Origin: Protea cynaroides
Lineage: Eukaryota; Streptophyta; Magnoliopsida; Proteales; Proteaceae
Assembly (NCBI GenBank): GCA_028583415.1
Contig: CM053269.1
Span: 78,669,567 to 78,733,566 of the forward strand
Length of the DNA stretch: 64,000 bases
Direction of reading: 5' to 3'
This document shows, piece by piece, positions 35,267 to 47,278 of the stretch (the stretch's first letter is position 1; each line of letters starts with the position of its first letter). Under the pieces are notes generated by a model. It made no database searches, had not been told where the DNA came from, and saw nothing but the letters and a program-made list of their open reading frames with translations. A program made the position numbers and the translations under genes.

Positions 35267-37551
35267 TGTCACACCCCAATTCTGCACTATTCAGAATGGT
35301 GTGATGAACCGCTAGCAAACCAACGGTTCAACCAGAATCTCGAGTAGGCTATATCCATTTTATTTAAACCTCATACATCCACATTCATAATAAGAGTAAA
35401 ATACACAATAGCGGAAGTCTTATAATAAAACGAACTGAGAAATCTAGATGTGATAATCATATTTAAGTAGAAAATTATTCTGTATCAACTAAGACATAAA
35501 TAAATATCAATTACATGTCTTTATTAAATCCAAATAATTAAAATAAAATCTAATCGAATACGCATGAGTTGCACTCGCAAGAGGAGTCATGCGTATCCAC
35601 TTCGTCTTCAACTTCCATTGCCGCCATGTGCCCGTACACTGGAGCGTTGACATAATCTTTGACGGTAGTACCTGCATCATCAACTAAAAATATTTGACGT
35701 CGAGGGGGTGAGCACACATCATGGCTCAGTGAGCAAACAAAACAATGCAACAATACATATGCATGCATTCAATTCATATCTTTGGTCTGTTTTAAAGTTT
35801 GCAATGCGCAATATAAATGTTCTGTGGTCAAAGGTTAATGTTTATTGACCCCTCCTCTATACACAGGGTGTAGAGTCCGCCCAAAGGTTAACGTTTTTTG
35901 TCATCCCCATCCACCCTACCATGAACATTGTACAACAAAGGTTAACGTTTATTGTTGTACAGTGCCATACCAACACGTAAACCCCTACTGGCGAGGGCTT
36001 GCAAACTAGACTCGCAACTAACCAATCCTAATGCCAAACAGTGTATCTAAGGCCTCACCCCAGCATCCCTCAGAACGCCCATAGAGATAGAGCTAAGGCC
36101 CCCCGGTAGAGTCAGAGACTACAAGGACCGAGACCACCTCCCCTGATACTCTACGACGTAATAGTTCTGCTAAAGTAATGGCGATACGACAATGCTAATG
36201 CACAAGACTTGAGTTAGAGATAGAGCTAAAGTGCTGAGGCTCAGCCTATGACACCCCCCTGATACTCGCTCGCATCAAATACATCAACCACACACATACA
36301 TTCACATGCCTATTTCTATCATCATCATCATCATCATGTTATAAACAATAAAGTAAATATGCATGAACAATAAATAGAAATATTGGATGACATGTTGAAT
36401 GCACATTACAAGCATATTCGCATAGAATCAAGCATAGCATTGGACTCAAGAATTAAAAACAGTTTGTTATTAACCAATTAGTTAAGATCTTGTTTCCTCA
36501 CCTTTACTTGATCGTAAGTCTTATTTCAAGCTTTAAGAATCAACTATATATCGATATTATATCTCTAGAAAACCTAACCAAGTCGATAGAATTTAATTAG
36601 AATTAATTCGGACTTTAAAAAGCATGCTGCTAACTGGGGGTCGATGCTAGGGTCGGAGTCTTGATCGACCCTGGATGCGACCACCCCTATTCATGACTTC
36701 CCGAACACTGGGGGTCGATGCTCAGGGTCTGGTAGGGTCGATTGGCCATCGACCCCCCATGCAACCCCCTGTGGGTTTTGTCAATTTTTCTTCCTTCAGT
36801 CCATTCTTCGTGTTTGGGGTCCTATGGCTTGCTCCTATAGTCCATTCCACACATGTTCTATGGCCTAGAACCGTGGTTTATTCACCTATATGACTTTCAT
36901 GATTTCCTCCATGGTTTTTCATGAAAACCTAACCATGGGTGGATGATTTGGGTTCCTCCTAGATAATCCCCTCTTCATTATCTACTCTAAGGTCTTAAGA
37001 AATTCATGGAGATAGTATCCATACCTGAGAAGTATGCTTCTTCCTCTGAATCACTTCTCCTTGGTCTTCTTCTCCACTTTCTTTCTCTTCTCCTTCTCTT
37101 CCTTCTCTTCTCTTTCTCTCAATCCAATTAGGGTTGCAAAAGGAGTGAAAGAGGCTTAGGGACGTCCTATTTATAGAGTAGAAACTCCTAAAATAAGTCC
37201 CATTGAGATTAGGAAGGAATCCCATTGAAATTAAGAAGGTTTCCTAATTTTTTTGTTCGAACTGTTTTTACCGACTACCGGGGGTCGATATGGGGGGTCG
37301 GAGATCCCGTCGACCCCTGGTCCTTAAAATGTCTGACCCCCCATGTAAAACTAGGGGTCTGACTTTTATACTGGGGGGATCCGACCCTCCCTTGCTGGGT
37401 ATGCGACCCTCCCCTTATTTTAAGTGTTTTTGGGTCAGTTTAATACCTGAGATCGAGATCTCCTTCACGCACGTGATCCATTTGGTTCGACCATGATGGG
37501 TAGACCTAGTTCAAGGTGGTAAGACCGGGTTAGTTTGATACGGGTCTTACA
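35267..37551 (-). repeat. GYP-minus 3' LTR (2285 bp)
   Basis: Ends match the TG..CA rule. It differs from the 5' copy by scattered substitutions only, and carries the AATAAACGTT-type phrase several times. Confidence 0.95.
35550..35671 (-). CDS. LTR terminal mini-exon frame, GYP-minus 3' LTR
   Basis: 122 nt on the minus strand after ATGCAG, ending SSCECNSCVFD TAG. The first ATG in this copy is out of frame, so translation would need an upstream exon or another start. Confidence 0.45.
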
Positions 37552-40500
37552 ACTCCCCCCTACTTATAAAAATTTCGTCCCCGAAATTGTTCATACCTTC
37601 TGAGTCGAATAAATGAGGGTATTGCTTTCGCATAGCATTCTCTTCTTCCCATGTAATTTCTTCCATGTCTCTACTTCTCCAAGTGACCTTAACATAATAG
37701 ATATCTCGATTGCGTAGTCGTTGAACCTTTCGACTGGTGATTTCAGTTGGTGTTACTTCAAATGTCAAATCATCAGTCAAATCAGGCAGATCTACTATCA
37801 GAACATGCATTAGATCATTGACATACTTCTTCAATAAAGAAATATGAAATACGTCATGCACACTTGACATAGATGGTGGTAATGCTGACTGGTAAGCCAA
37901 TTTCCCATTCTTAGCTAGAATCTCATATGGCCCGACATATCTTGGACTTAGTTTCCCTTTCTGTCTGAACCGTTTTAATCCTCGCATAAGCAATACTTTT
38001 AAGAATACTTTATCACCCACGACGAACTCAAGATCTCTGCGTCGAGTATCTGCATATTGCTTCTGACGATTCTGAGCTGTTCTCACTCTTTCCTTGATAA
38101 TGTCGACCACTTGACAAGTCTCCTCAAAAAATTCTGGTCCAACGAGACTACGTTCTCCAACTTCATTCCAAAATAAAGGAGTTCGACACTTTCTACCATA
38201 CAGTGCTTCATAGGGTGACATCTGTATAGTAGCCTGATAGCTATTGTTATAAGCGAACGCGATCAGTGGTAACTTTTAATCCCATGATCCTTTAAAATCA
38301 ATTACACATGCTCGTAGCATATCTTCTAGAATCTGAATTGTACGCTCTGACTGTCCATCTGTCTGTGAATGGAATGCAATACTAAACTTTAATGTTGCAC
38401 CCATAGCCTTTTGCAATCCTTCCCAAAACTTAAAAGTAAATCGTGGATCTCTATCGGACACAATGCTCTCTGATACACCGTGTAATCGAACAATATTATC
38501 CACATACAGCTTTGCTAACCTCTCTAGTGTATACTGAGGTCGTATCGGTATAAAGCGAGCTGTTTTAGTCAGGCGGTCTACAATCACCCAAACTGCGTCA
38601 ACTACTCGAGGAGTCAATGGTAACCCGATGACGAAGTCCATAGTGATGCAGTCCCATTTCCATGCTGGTTCCGGTAACGGTTGTAACAGTCATGCGGGTC
38701 TTTGTCGTTCAGCCTTTACTTTCTGACAATTTAGGCATTGAGACACGAACTTAGCTACGTCTTCTTTCATTCCTCTCCACCAATATAATTTCTTTAGATC
38801 ATGATACATTTTTATACTTCCCGGGTGTATCGAATAGATGGTGGTATGGGCTTCTTTCATCAGTCGGTGTCTACTGTCCACACTTTCTGTTTTGGGTACA
38901 CATTGCTGCAGTTGTGCTAACCTCTCCTTGAGATTTTATCATTGCCTTTCTGCTCAACGCATCCGCTACTACATTAGCTTTCCCCAGATGATACTGGATA
39001 TTACAATCATAGTCTTTCAATAGTTCCAACCATCTTCTTTGTCTCATATTCAACTCTTTTTGATTAAATAGATAAGTAAGACTTTTGTGGTCCGATTTAA
39101 TCTGAACTTCTCTCCGTATAGGTAATGTCTCTATATCTTGACAGCATGTACTACTGCCGCTAACTCCAAATAATGAGTGGGATAATTTTTCTCATGTGTC
39201 TTTAACTGTCTTGAGGCATAAGCAATTACTTATTCTCCTTGCATAAGCACACATCCTAATCCCAGTCCTGACGCATCAGTGTACATGACAAATGGTTGTC
39301 CTGGAACAGGAATAGTCAAAATCGGAGCGGATATCAATCTAGTCTTCAAGGTTTGGAAGCTCTTCTCGCATTTATCCGTCCACACAAACTTTCACCTTTC
39401 TTAGTCAGACTGATGAGAGGTACGGCAATTCGAGAATAGTCTTCCATAAATCGTCGATAATAACCAGCTAGACCCAGAAAACTTCTAATTTCTGCAACGC
39501 TCTTTGGTGCTTCCCACTTTACAATAGCCTCGATCTTGCTGAGAACCACTTTGATTCCTTCAGCGGATACTATATGGCCTAGGAAGGCGACTTCACTTAG
39601 CCAAAACTCACACTTGGTAAATTTGGCATACAACTTCTCTTTCCTTAAACAATGTAGAGTGGCGTTTAGATTCTTAATATGGGTTTCCCTGTCCTTGGAA
39701 TATACCAATATATCATCAATAAATAAAATAACTGACGTATCCAACATATCGTGGAAAACCCAGGTCATAAGTTCCATGAAGTTGCTGGTACGTTTGTTAA
39801 TCCAAAAGACATGACCAAGAATTCATAATGTCCATATCTGGTCCTGAAAGTTGTCTTAGGAATATCAACATCTTTAATCTTTAACCGATGGTAGCCTGCC
39901 GAAGATCTATCTTAGAAAATACTTTTACTCATTGCAACTGATCGAACAAGTCATCGATCCGAGGTAGTGGATATCGATTCTTGATTGTCAGTTTGTTCAA
40001 CTCTCGATAGTCGATACATAATCGAACGCTACCGTCCTTCTTCTTTACGAACAATACTGGCGCTCCCCATGGTGATATACTGGGTCGAATATAACCCTTG
40101 TCCAGTAGTTCTTGTAGTTGTACTTTCAATTCCTTTAGTTCAGTAGGAGCCATTCGATAAGGTGCTTTTGATACTGGTGCGGCTCTAGGTATAAGATCTA
40201 TCACAAACTCTGTGGCTCGGTCGGGTGGTAATCTTGGTAGTTCCTTAGGAAATACGTCGGGGTAGTCCCACACGACATCAATATCTTCCATCCGTGGTGC
40301 TTCTTTGGTGATGTCGACCACTGACACTAGATACCCGACTGCTCCTTTCTCAAGGCACTTCTTAGCCTTTAGTGCTGAGAGTATGAGCTTGTGTTTGCGG
40401 GGAAGTTTGGTTCCCGCAAAACTGAATTATGCTCCTTCTTTGTCTTTAAATGTTAGCTTCTTTTTGACGCATAATAGGTTCGCAAAATGCCGAGCTAACC

Positions 40501-40767
40501 AGTCCATTCCCAAGATGACGTCAAAGTCTGTCATCCCAAGTTGGATCAAGGTTGCATCTAAATTTTTCTCGCCAACGAGAACTGGACATGGCCCATAACC
40601 TTTTTCTAACTCCACTTCTAACCCCATCGGTGACCGTACAAGTAGTTTGTAGTCTAATGTTTTGATGGGTAAATTCAGCTTCTTTCCAAATGACACAAAT
40701 ATAAAAGAATGAGTAGCTCCTGAGTCAAAGAGTACTCTGGCGGGTATGTCATTTATTGGTACGATAC
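37547..40767 (-). pseudogene. GYP-minus pol: protease, RT, RNase H, integrase, chromodomain
   Basis: In order on the minus strand: aspartic protease with LFDSGATHSF (near 40715); RT with APYRMAPTELKELK, GAPVLFVKKKDGS and FIDDILVYS; RNase H tail; integrase zinc module (HPGS..YHDL, CLNCQ at 38690-38881); the core with acidic residues in TMDF, SDRDP and TDGQSERT; a GPYEIL module; and a C-terminal chromodomain (VKVTWRS, ITWEEE). Damage includes a TGA at 38690 (Gly in GYP-plus), a TAA at 38276 (Glu in GYP-plus), a one-base loss in DLRQ..Y of RT and several other frameshifts. The natural TAA (37547-37549) lies inside the LTR terminus. Confidence 0.94.
37552..37570 (-). other. GYP-minus polypurine tract
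   Basis: Minus strand AAGTAGGGGGGAGT abuts the 3' LTR. It is also coding, forming the last codons of pol. Confidence 0.85.
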
Positions 40768-40836
40768 CTGTGATTTATTTTAACTTAGTCTACATGCTCA
40801 CACAATGTAATACAACTTAAAAGGTTTCAGTCATAC
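40768..40836 (-). other. Putative 69-nt gag-pro intron, GYP-minus
   Basis: Minus strand ACAG|GTATGACT at the start and ATCACAG|GTATCG at the end. Reading through gives a stop within the interval (gag ends at 40817). Removing it joins ..VVTG to IVPIN.. in frame with the protease. A GACTAA branch-like word lies near the acceptor. The same structure is in GYP-plus. Confidence 0.6.
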
Positions 40837-42754
40837 CTGTGACCACATCGGGTGATGCGGCAGCATCCTCAGATATAACAGCATAAACTCGTCCTTGATG
40901 TAGCTGCTTCTTGGGCTTAGGACACTCCCTTGCCATATGCCCCACTTGATTGCAGTTATAACATTTTGGACCTTCAGTATTTGGCTTTGGCTGCTGTTGA
41001 GCTACTGGGGTAGTTTTGGGTACAGCAGTAAAGCCTTGAGCACGGAAGGGTTTGAATGTCTTGTTATTCCCTTCGTTATAAGCATTTCCAGCTGGCCTTT
41101 TTATACCTCTGTTTTGCATGAAATAACTCTCCTTCTGGCTCGATTCTATAACTCGAGCAATTTGCACAGCTTCATTATATATTTTCTTCTCCAAACCTAG
41201 AACATGCTCTCTGATGCTCCCTCTAAGTCCCGTGACAAACCTACGGGTCTTAGTGTCTTCTTCTTGCATGCTGAGTGGTGCAAAGAAAAACAGCTCCTCA
41301 TAACGCTGTTGATATGCATCCACGGACATTTGTCCCTGATATAAACTCAGGAACTCTTTCTCCATAGAATTTTTGAAGCTTCGGGGAAAGTACTTCTCAA
41401 AGAAATCTTCTTTATATATAGCCCAGGTCAATAGGGCGTGCTTGGTTAATAGGTAGGCCTTGGTAGATTTCCACCAATGATGTGCATCACCTTTTAGCAT
41501 GAAGGTGGCACATAATACCTTCTCTTCTTCTGTAATAGTCATCATCAGAAAATTCCTCTCCATCTTGTCGATCCAATGTGCGGGCCATAACGGATCGGAC
41601 GGTTTACCGTTAAACTCCTTGGGCTTCATCTTAAAGAATCGCTCGACCAGTCGGGAATTGGTCCATTTGATTTTGAGGGTATGCCCCAAACATAGGTTGT
41701 AGATACTGGTAATTAACCTGAACTGCTTCAGGGCCTGGTACTGGAATCTGTGTAGCTAAGGGTGTCAACGGGCCGGTACGGGCCGGTTTCAGTCCAGGCT
41801 GAATCGGTGTTGGGTTTTATAAGCCCAGCCCAAAACATGTCCATTAAGAGTGCGGGCTCAGTTAGGCTGCGCTGGACACAATAACTAACGGGCTGGTCCG
41901 ATGTCGGTTTGTTATCGGGCTGGGCTTATTGAGGTGATTTCGGGCTGATTCGGTCCGGACCGGGCTTATCAAGCTTATCGGGTCATTTTTATATGTAAAA
42001 TATATAGCCTATTTTATTATTTCTATCTATAAAATTAGCATTATTCCTTCTATAAGTATGTAATTCAATAAATTGTAACAATTAACATACTTTTTCAACT
42101 ATAGATTCATATAATCTTTCGGATCAAGAAGTGAACTATAACAGTGCAATATAATCCATCAAAATTTAAAACCATAAAAATTAAGAAATTGGGCCCGAAT
42201 GAACCTTACCAGTGTTTGGGCTAATTCGGGCTTATTAACGGGCCGGTCCGGTCTGGTTTCGGTCTGGACTGAAACGGTGTCGGGCTTTACAAGCCGAGAC
42301 TGAAACCTGTCCATTAAGGTTCGGTCCGGGCTAGGTTCGGGTTATTTCGGGCCGGCTCGGTCTGTGCTACCGGGCTGGGCCCATTTTTTACACCCTTATG
42401 TGCAGCTGGTGGTTGAGGTGTTTGAGGTGCTGGGTGGTTACCCACCGGCGCTGCACTTGTTTGTCCAGTCGGCATTGGTATAGCATGTGTTGTCTGAAAC
42501 ATCATTCACATTGCTACTTGCATTTGAGCCTGTGCTTGTTGCATTTGTTGCAGCTGTTGCGCTAGGTTCATAACCGCATTTGCCAGCTCCAGTGGTGGAG
42601 GTGGCAAGTTTATAGGATTTGCTTGACCCTGGTTTACTGGGGGTGCAACCTGCGGATTACCCTATACATATATATTTTCTTGACTGGCTTCCTCCACGGG
42701 TGGTGGTGGTGGAACTGCGTTTCGGCTCTGCTTGGATACTCTACGCCCAGCCAT
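40817..42754 (-). pseudogene. GYP-minus gag, interrupted by a hAT-like MITE
   Basis: The start is MAGRRVSKQSRN at 42754, chosen because GYP-plus begins with the homologous MARCRVTRQSRN. A Pro/Gln-rich region with NLAQQLQQ is followed by the gypsy Gag core (KPKEFNGKP, LWPAHW, FMLKGDAHHWW, SLYQGQMSVDAYQQRYEEL) and a zinc knuckle CYNCNQVGHMAREC. In-frame stops occur in the N-terminal part (after ENIYV and before MMFQTT), and the MITE at 41757-42398 splits the frame. Gag would form the RNA-packaging particle shell. Confidence 0.92.
41757..42398. mobile_element. hAT-like MITE, 642 bp, in GYP-minus gag
   Basis: Ends TAAGGGTGTCAACGGGCC and the inverted form GGGCCCA..TACACCCTTA. It is flanked by 8-bp repeats TGTGTAGC (41749-41756) and TGTGCAGC (42399-42406), one mismatch. 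An 8-bp duplication with such termini fits the hAT superfamily. GGGCC/CGGTCC-rich arms surround an AT-rich centre. There is no transposase. It is absent from GYP-plus gag. Confidence 0.88.
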
Positions 42755-42779
42755 ATATTTCCTCTGATAATGGTGATGC

Positions 42780-42781
42780 CT
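42780..42781 (-). other. Probable 3' splice site before GYP-minus gag
   Basis: GATTTTCAG|GCATC on the minus strand, 25 bases upstream of the gag ATG. It is matched by GACTTTCAG|GCATT at the same distance in GYP-plus. It could accept the LTR leader donor and skip the antisense gene. Confidence 0.45.
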
Positions 42782-42884
42782 GAAAATCATTAAAATACGT
42801 GAGGCAATCATTTATACTTCATGTAGATACACTAACCGATGTTATTTTCAAATTTTTCAGATCATTCTGTGAAAAATGTTGTCT

Positions 42885-43110
42885 TTTCTATGCAGGGTCG
42901 ATGGTGGGGGTCGATGGGTATCCGACCCTCAGTATCTGATCCTGGGAAATCACCCATTTTTCCCGAGAGCCAGGGGTCGATGGGGGGGTCGGAGTATGTC
43001 CGACCCAGGGTGCGACCCCTGGTTCTCTGTCAGGTTCCCGAGAGCCGAGGGTCGATGGGGGGGTCGATATGGGGGTCGATTGTTCTAATCGAATTCTCCG
43101 ACCCCCGGAC
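42885..43110. repeat. GGGTCGA motif cluster upstream of the antisense gene, GYP-minus
   Basis: About ten GGGTCGA, TCCGACCC or GCGACCC words in 225 bases, of the same type as those around the LTR promoters. The antisense transcript leader begins shortly downstream. Confidence 0.7.
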
Positions 43111-43263
43111 CAAAAATCAGATTTTTAAGGTCCGATTCTGAGTTCATTTTCCATTCTTTCTTCTCCGTTTCGACTCGTCTCCTTCCTCTGAGTTGCTACA
43201 GTGCCAACTCTGCTACATTGGTCATTTAGGTTCCTTGTTTCGATGCCTACACCTTCCCTACAG

Positions 43264-43704
43264 GTATGTATCTTACCTTTACAGGTTTTTAGGTTTTCTT
43301 TTCTAGGTTTTCAACCGTATATCTCGTTTTCTTCAAATTAAACTTTTTCTAGTGGTAAAAATTCGATTTTTATTGGGGATTTTGTCGTTGGTGAGTCAAT
43401 GGACGAAAGCCCTAAAAAATATTCGAGTTTCATCGGTTGGTTATCGAGAAACTTGAAATTTTCACTTTTTGCCCTAATTTTGGAGAAATTTTGAATTTCT
43501 TGAAATTTCTTGCAATTCAATCTAATTAATTGCAATTTCCGCTTGTTTAAGTCTCACAAGTTAGTTTAAGATCTATGTAAGTCCTCCTGCCCACGTGTAT
43601 GTATGAAAAGTGAAATTTTTATCCAATTTACATCGTTGTTATGTCGACATTTCTTATTTTTACTCTGTACTAATCCATTATTTGTTTTTCTTTCTTATTT
43701 GCAG
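43264..43704 (+). other. Leader intron of the antisense gene, GYP-minus
   Basis: CCTACAG|GTATGT donor and TTTCTTATTTGCAG|AT acceptor after a pyrimidine-rich stretch, 441 nt. GYP-plus has a 442-nt counterpart with the same boundary words. The acceptor is five bases before the start codon. Confidence 0.65.
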
Positions 43705-43709
43705 ATACT

Positions 43710-45090
43710 ATGGCCCATACCAGGGTACCCAGAGTTCACGATAGTCTTCATTTCCGTTCCAACGAAGCCGAGGCAGGGTATGCCCACTACACTCGCAAGA
43801 AGGTAGAGGGAGGTCGCAAGGTGAACTTGGCTGAGTTAGCCTTGTTCAATGTGGAGAGAGCATTTGGTGATATGGAATGGCTCCCTGTCATCACTTATGA
43901 CACCTGTACCTGCCCTGACTTTGTACGCCAGTTCTATTGTAACCTCCAGGTGGTGGGGGATTACAATGATGTGGAGAGGGGTGATGAGCTACGCATCACG
44001 AGCTACGTCAAGGGAGTTGACATCTCATTTGATTATCGACAGCTGGCCGACCTACTGGGCATTTCCTATGCTGGCCCCATGATTTTCTATGCTCCTGGTG
44101 AGCCCCAGTTCTTCTCTTTACAGTTGAGGGCTGAGATCGATAGTCAGCTCATCCAACCAGATCGTTGGCAGATGAGGACGTGTTATCTGCGTTCTGATCC
44201 ACGGGTATACTACAAGATCATTCAGCATAACCTGATACCGTAGAGTGGTCATTACGAGAGGATCTCCCAGCTGACCCAGTATCATTTACACTGTATATGC
44301 ACTAGGCAGCCCGTCTGCCTTCCATACATCATCATGCGTACCATGATCAGTGCCACGTTGCCCAGTCACACGGGCAACCTTCCTTACGGATGCATGATCA
44401 CTACCTTGCTTACCCGCCTGGGGGTTGACTTATTGGATGAGAAGATTCAGGAGAAATCCTTCTCATCGCCTCTGGATTGGGAGGCTTTGCAAGATGGGCA
44501 TGCGGGATGCCCAGGTCAGTGATGAGGAGAGGAACGCGATGGTGCGCCCTCACACTCGCGTAGAGATGGCTGACGCTAAGGCAGCAGCAGCAGCTGCTGG
44601 AGTTCATGGGGAGCCTACTGGGGATGATGACCGTTTGTACATGGATGTAGACTCCATACCACCTCCTTCACCTACACATGCTGCTGGAGCTCGTACTTCT
44701 TATGCGGCTGGTCCTTCTCATGCGGCTGGTCCTTTACACCCACCTTCTGATATGATGGGGATTTTGCATGAGATCAGAGTGGCTCAGCACAGATCTGATC
44801 TGAGGATGGGGGAGTTACTAGACGCTCAGCGTGTGAGAGTGGATGAGTTACTAGACGCTCAGCGCATATCGAACATGAGGATGGGAGAGCTCATAGATGC
44901 TCAGCGCCGGTCAGATATGCATATGGAGGAGCTTTTGGGTGCTCAACGCGTGACTGATCAGCGGTTGGCTGGTCTCACAGCTAGTCTTCAGAAGACCCAG
45001 ACTCAGGTAGCCTGGTTGACTAGAGTCTACGCTGAGGATTATGACAGAAACCATGAGGCACCGCCTCCTCCTTCACCTCCAGCTTCATGA
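43710..45090 (+). pseudogene. Antisense gene of chromovirus GYP-minus (putative plant transposon protein-like)
   Basis: Encoded opposite to gag-pol, between the 5' LTR and gag. The N-terminal part (43710-44243) has RVPRVHDS, RQFYCNLQVVGDYNDVERG, SYVKGVDISFDYRQLADLLGI and YYKIIQHNLIP. From memory this resembles the 'putative plant transposon protein' domain found in plant element proteins of unknown function. Then come PYIIMRTMI, an Ala-rich linker, MDVDSIPPPSP and tandem 14-residue heptad-like repeats (MGELLDAQR type, about 44810-44985). The end is TRVYAEDYDR and a Pro/Ser tail. A TAG at 44241-44243 (Gln in GYP-plus) and a frameshift near 44490 break the frame. Intact, it would be about 450 residues. 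Function is unknown. Confidence 0.78.
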
Positions 45091-45355
45091 TTATATTTAT
45101 TTTCTTTCTTGGTACTATAGAGTAACTGTCCGGGTTATGGACTGTACTCTGCTTTAGCTATTTATATACGTTTGTTTCTCTCTCATTGTATTTGAAATTG
45201 TTCTCCCTTTAATAGATGCATTTTTCTCTTTTCAAATTTGGTCTCAAACATCACTTGTGCTTATAGTGTGTTAATATTACAGTTTTTACTTTTATCCTAT
45301 CTCAGTTCACAATTCATCGTGAAGGTATGCTAGTTTGGCGGACAAGGCCTGAGAT
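45091..45355. other. Spacer between the antisense gene and primer site, GYP-minus
   Basis: AT-rich. It would hold the antisense transcript 3' end. It aligns with 51595-51862 in GYP-plus. Confidence 0.5.
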
Positions 45356-45367
45356 GCTCTCATACCA
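45356..45367 (-). other. GYP-minus primer binding site
   Basis: Minus strand TGGTATGAGAGC, 11 of 12 to the initiator Met-tRNA 3' end, three bases from the 5' LTR. Confidence 0.9.
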
Positions 45368-45653
45368 AGTTGTCACACCCCAATTCCGTACTATTCAGAA
45401 TGGTGTGATGAACCGCTAGCAAACCAACGGTTCAACCAGGATCTCGAGTAGGCTATATCCGTTTTATCTAAACCTCATACATCCACATTCATAATCAGAG
45501 TAAAATACACAATAGCGGAAGTCTTATAGTAAAACGAACTAAGAAATCTAGATGTGATAATCATATTTAAGTAGCAAATTATTCTGTAACAACTAAGACA
45601 TAAATAAATATCAATTACATGTCTTTACTAAATCCAAATAATTAAAATAAAAT

Positions 45654-45775
45654 CTAATCGAATACGCATGAGTTGCACTCGCAAGAGGAGTCATGCGTAT
45701 CCACTTCGTCTTCAACTTCCATCGCCGCCATGTGCCAGTACACTGGAGCGTTGACATAATCTTCGATGGTAGTAC
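45654..45775 (-). CDS. LTR terminal mini-exon frame, GYP-minus 5' LTR
   Basis: 122 nt, intact. The protein differs from the 3' LTR copy at three residues near the N-terminus and middle, while the Cys-rich end is unchanged. Confidence 0.45.
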
Positions 45776-47270
45776 CTGCATCATCAACTAAAAATATTCG
45801 ACGTCGAGGGGGTGAGCACACATCATGGCTCAGTGAGCAAACAAAACAATGCAACAATACATATGCATGCATTCAATTCATATCTTTGGTCTGGTTTAAA
45901 GTTTGCAATGCGTAATAGAAAGGTTCGGTGGTCAAAGGTTAACGTTTATTGACCCCTCCTCTACACAGGGTGTGGAAGTCTGCCCAAAGGTTAACGTTTA
46001 TTGTCGTCCCCATCCACCCTACCATGAACATTGTACAACAAAGGTTAACGTTTATTGTTGTACAGTGCCATAGCAATACGTAAACCCCTGGTGACGAGGG
46101 CATGAAAACTGGGCTCGCAACTAACCAATCCTAATGCCAAACAGTGTATCCAAGGCCTCACCCCAGCATCCCTCAGAACACCCATAGAGATAGAGCTAAT
46201 GCCCCCCAGTAGAGTCAGAGACTACAAGGACCGAGACCACCTCCCCTGATACCCTACGACGTAATAGTTCTGCTAAAGTAATGGCGATACGACGATGCTA
46301 ATGCACAAGACTTGAGTTAGAGATAGAGCTAGAGTGCTGAGGCCCGGCCTATGACACCCCCCTGATACTCGCTCGCATCAAGTACATCAACCACACACAT
46401 ACATTCACATGCCTATTCCTATCATCATCATCATCATCATGTTATAAACAATAAAGTAAATATGCATAAACAATAAATAGAAATATTGGATGACATGTTG
46501 AATGCACATTACAAGCATATTCGCATAGAATCAAGCATAGCATTGGACTCAAGAATTAAAAACAGTTTGTTATTAACCAATTAGTTAAGATCTTGTTTCC
46601 TCACCTTTACTTGATCGTAAGTCCTCTTTCAAGCTTTAAGAATCAACTATATATCGATATTATATCTCTAGAAAACCTAACCAAGTCGATAGAATTTAAT
46701 TAGAATTAATTTGGACTTTAAAAAGCATGCTACTAACTGGGGGTCGATGCTAGGGTCGGAGTCTTGATTGACCCTGGGTGTGACCACCCCTATTCATGAC
46801 TTCCCGAACACTGGGGGTCGATGCTCAGGGTCTGGTAGGGTCGATTGGCCATCGACCCCCCATGCAACCCCCTGTGGGTTTTGTCAATTTTTCTTCCTTC
46901 AGTCCATTCTTCGTGTTTGGGGTCCTATGGCTTGCTCCTACAGTCCATTCCACACATGTTCTATGGCCTAGAACCGTGGTTTATTCACCTATATGGCTTT
47001 CATGATTTCCCCCATGATTTTTCATGAAAACCTAACCATGGGTAGATGATTTAGGTTCCTTCTAGATAATCCCCTCTTCATTATCTACTCTAAGGTCTTA
47101 AGAAATTCACGGAGATAGTATCCACACCTGAGAAGTATGCTTCTTCCTCTGAATCCCTTCTCCTTGGTCTTCTTCTCCACTTTCCTTATCTTCTCCTTCT
47201 CTTCCTTCTCTTCTCTTTCTCTCAATCCAATTAGGATTGCAAATGGAGTGAAAGAGGCTTAGGGACGTCC

Positions 47271-47278
47271 TATTTATA
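47271..47278 (-). promoter_or_regulatory. TATA box of GYP-minus 5' LTR
   Basis: TATAAATA then GGACGTCC on the minus strand; the likely promoter for the genomic gag-pol RNA. Confidence 0.7.
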
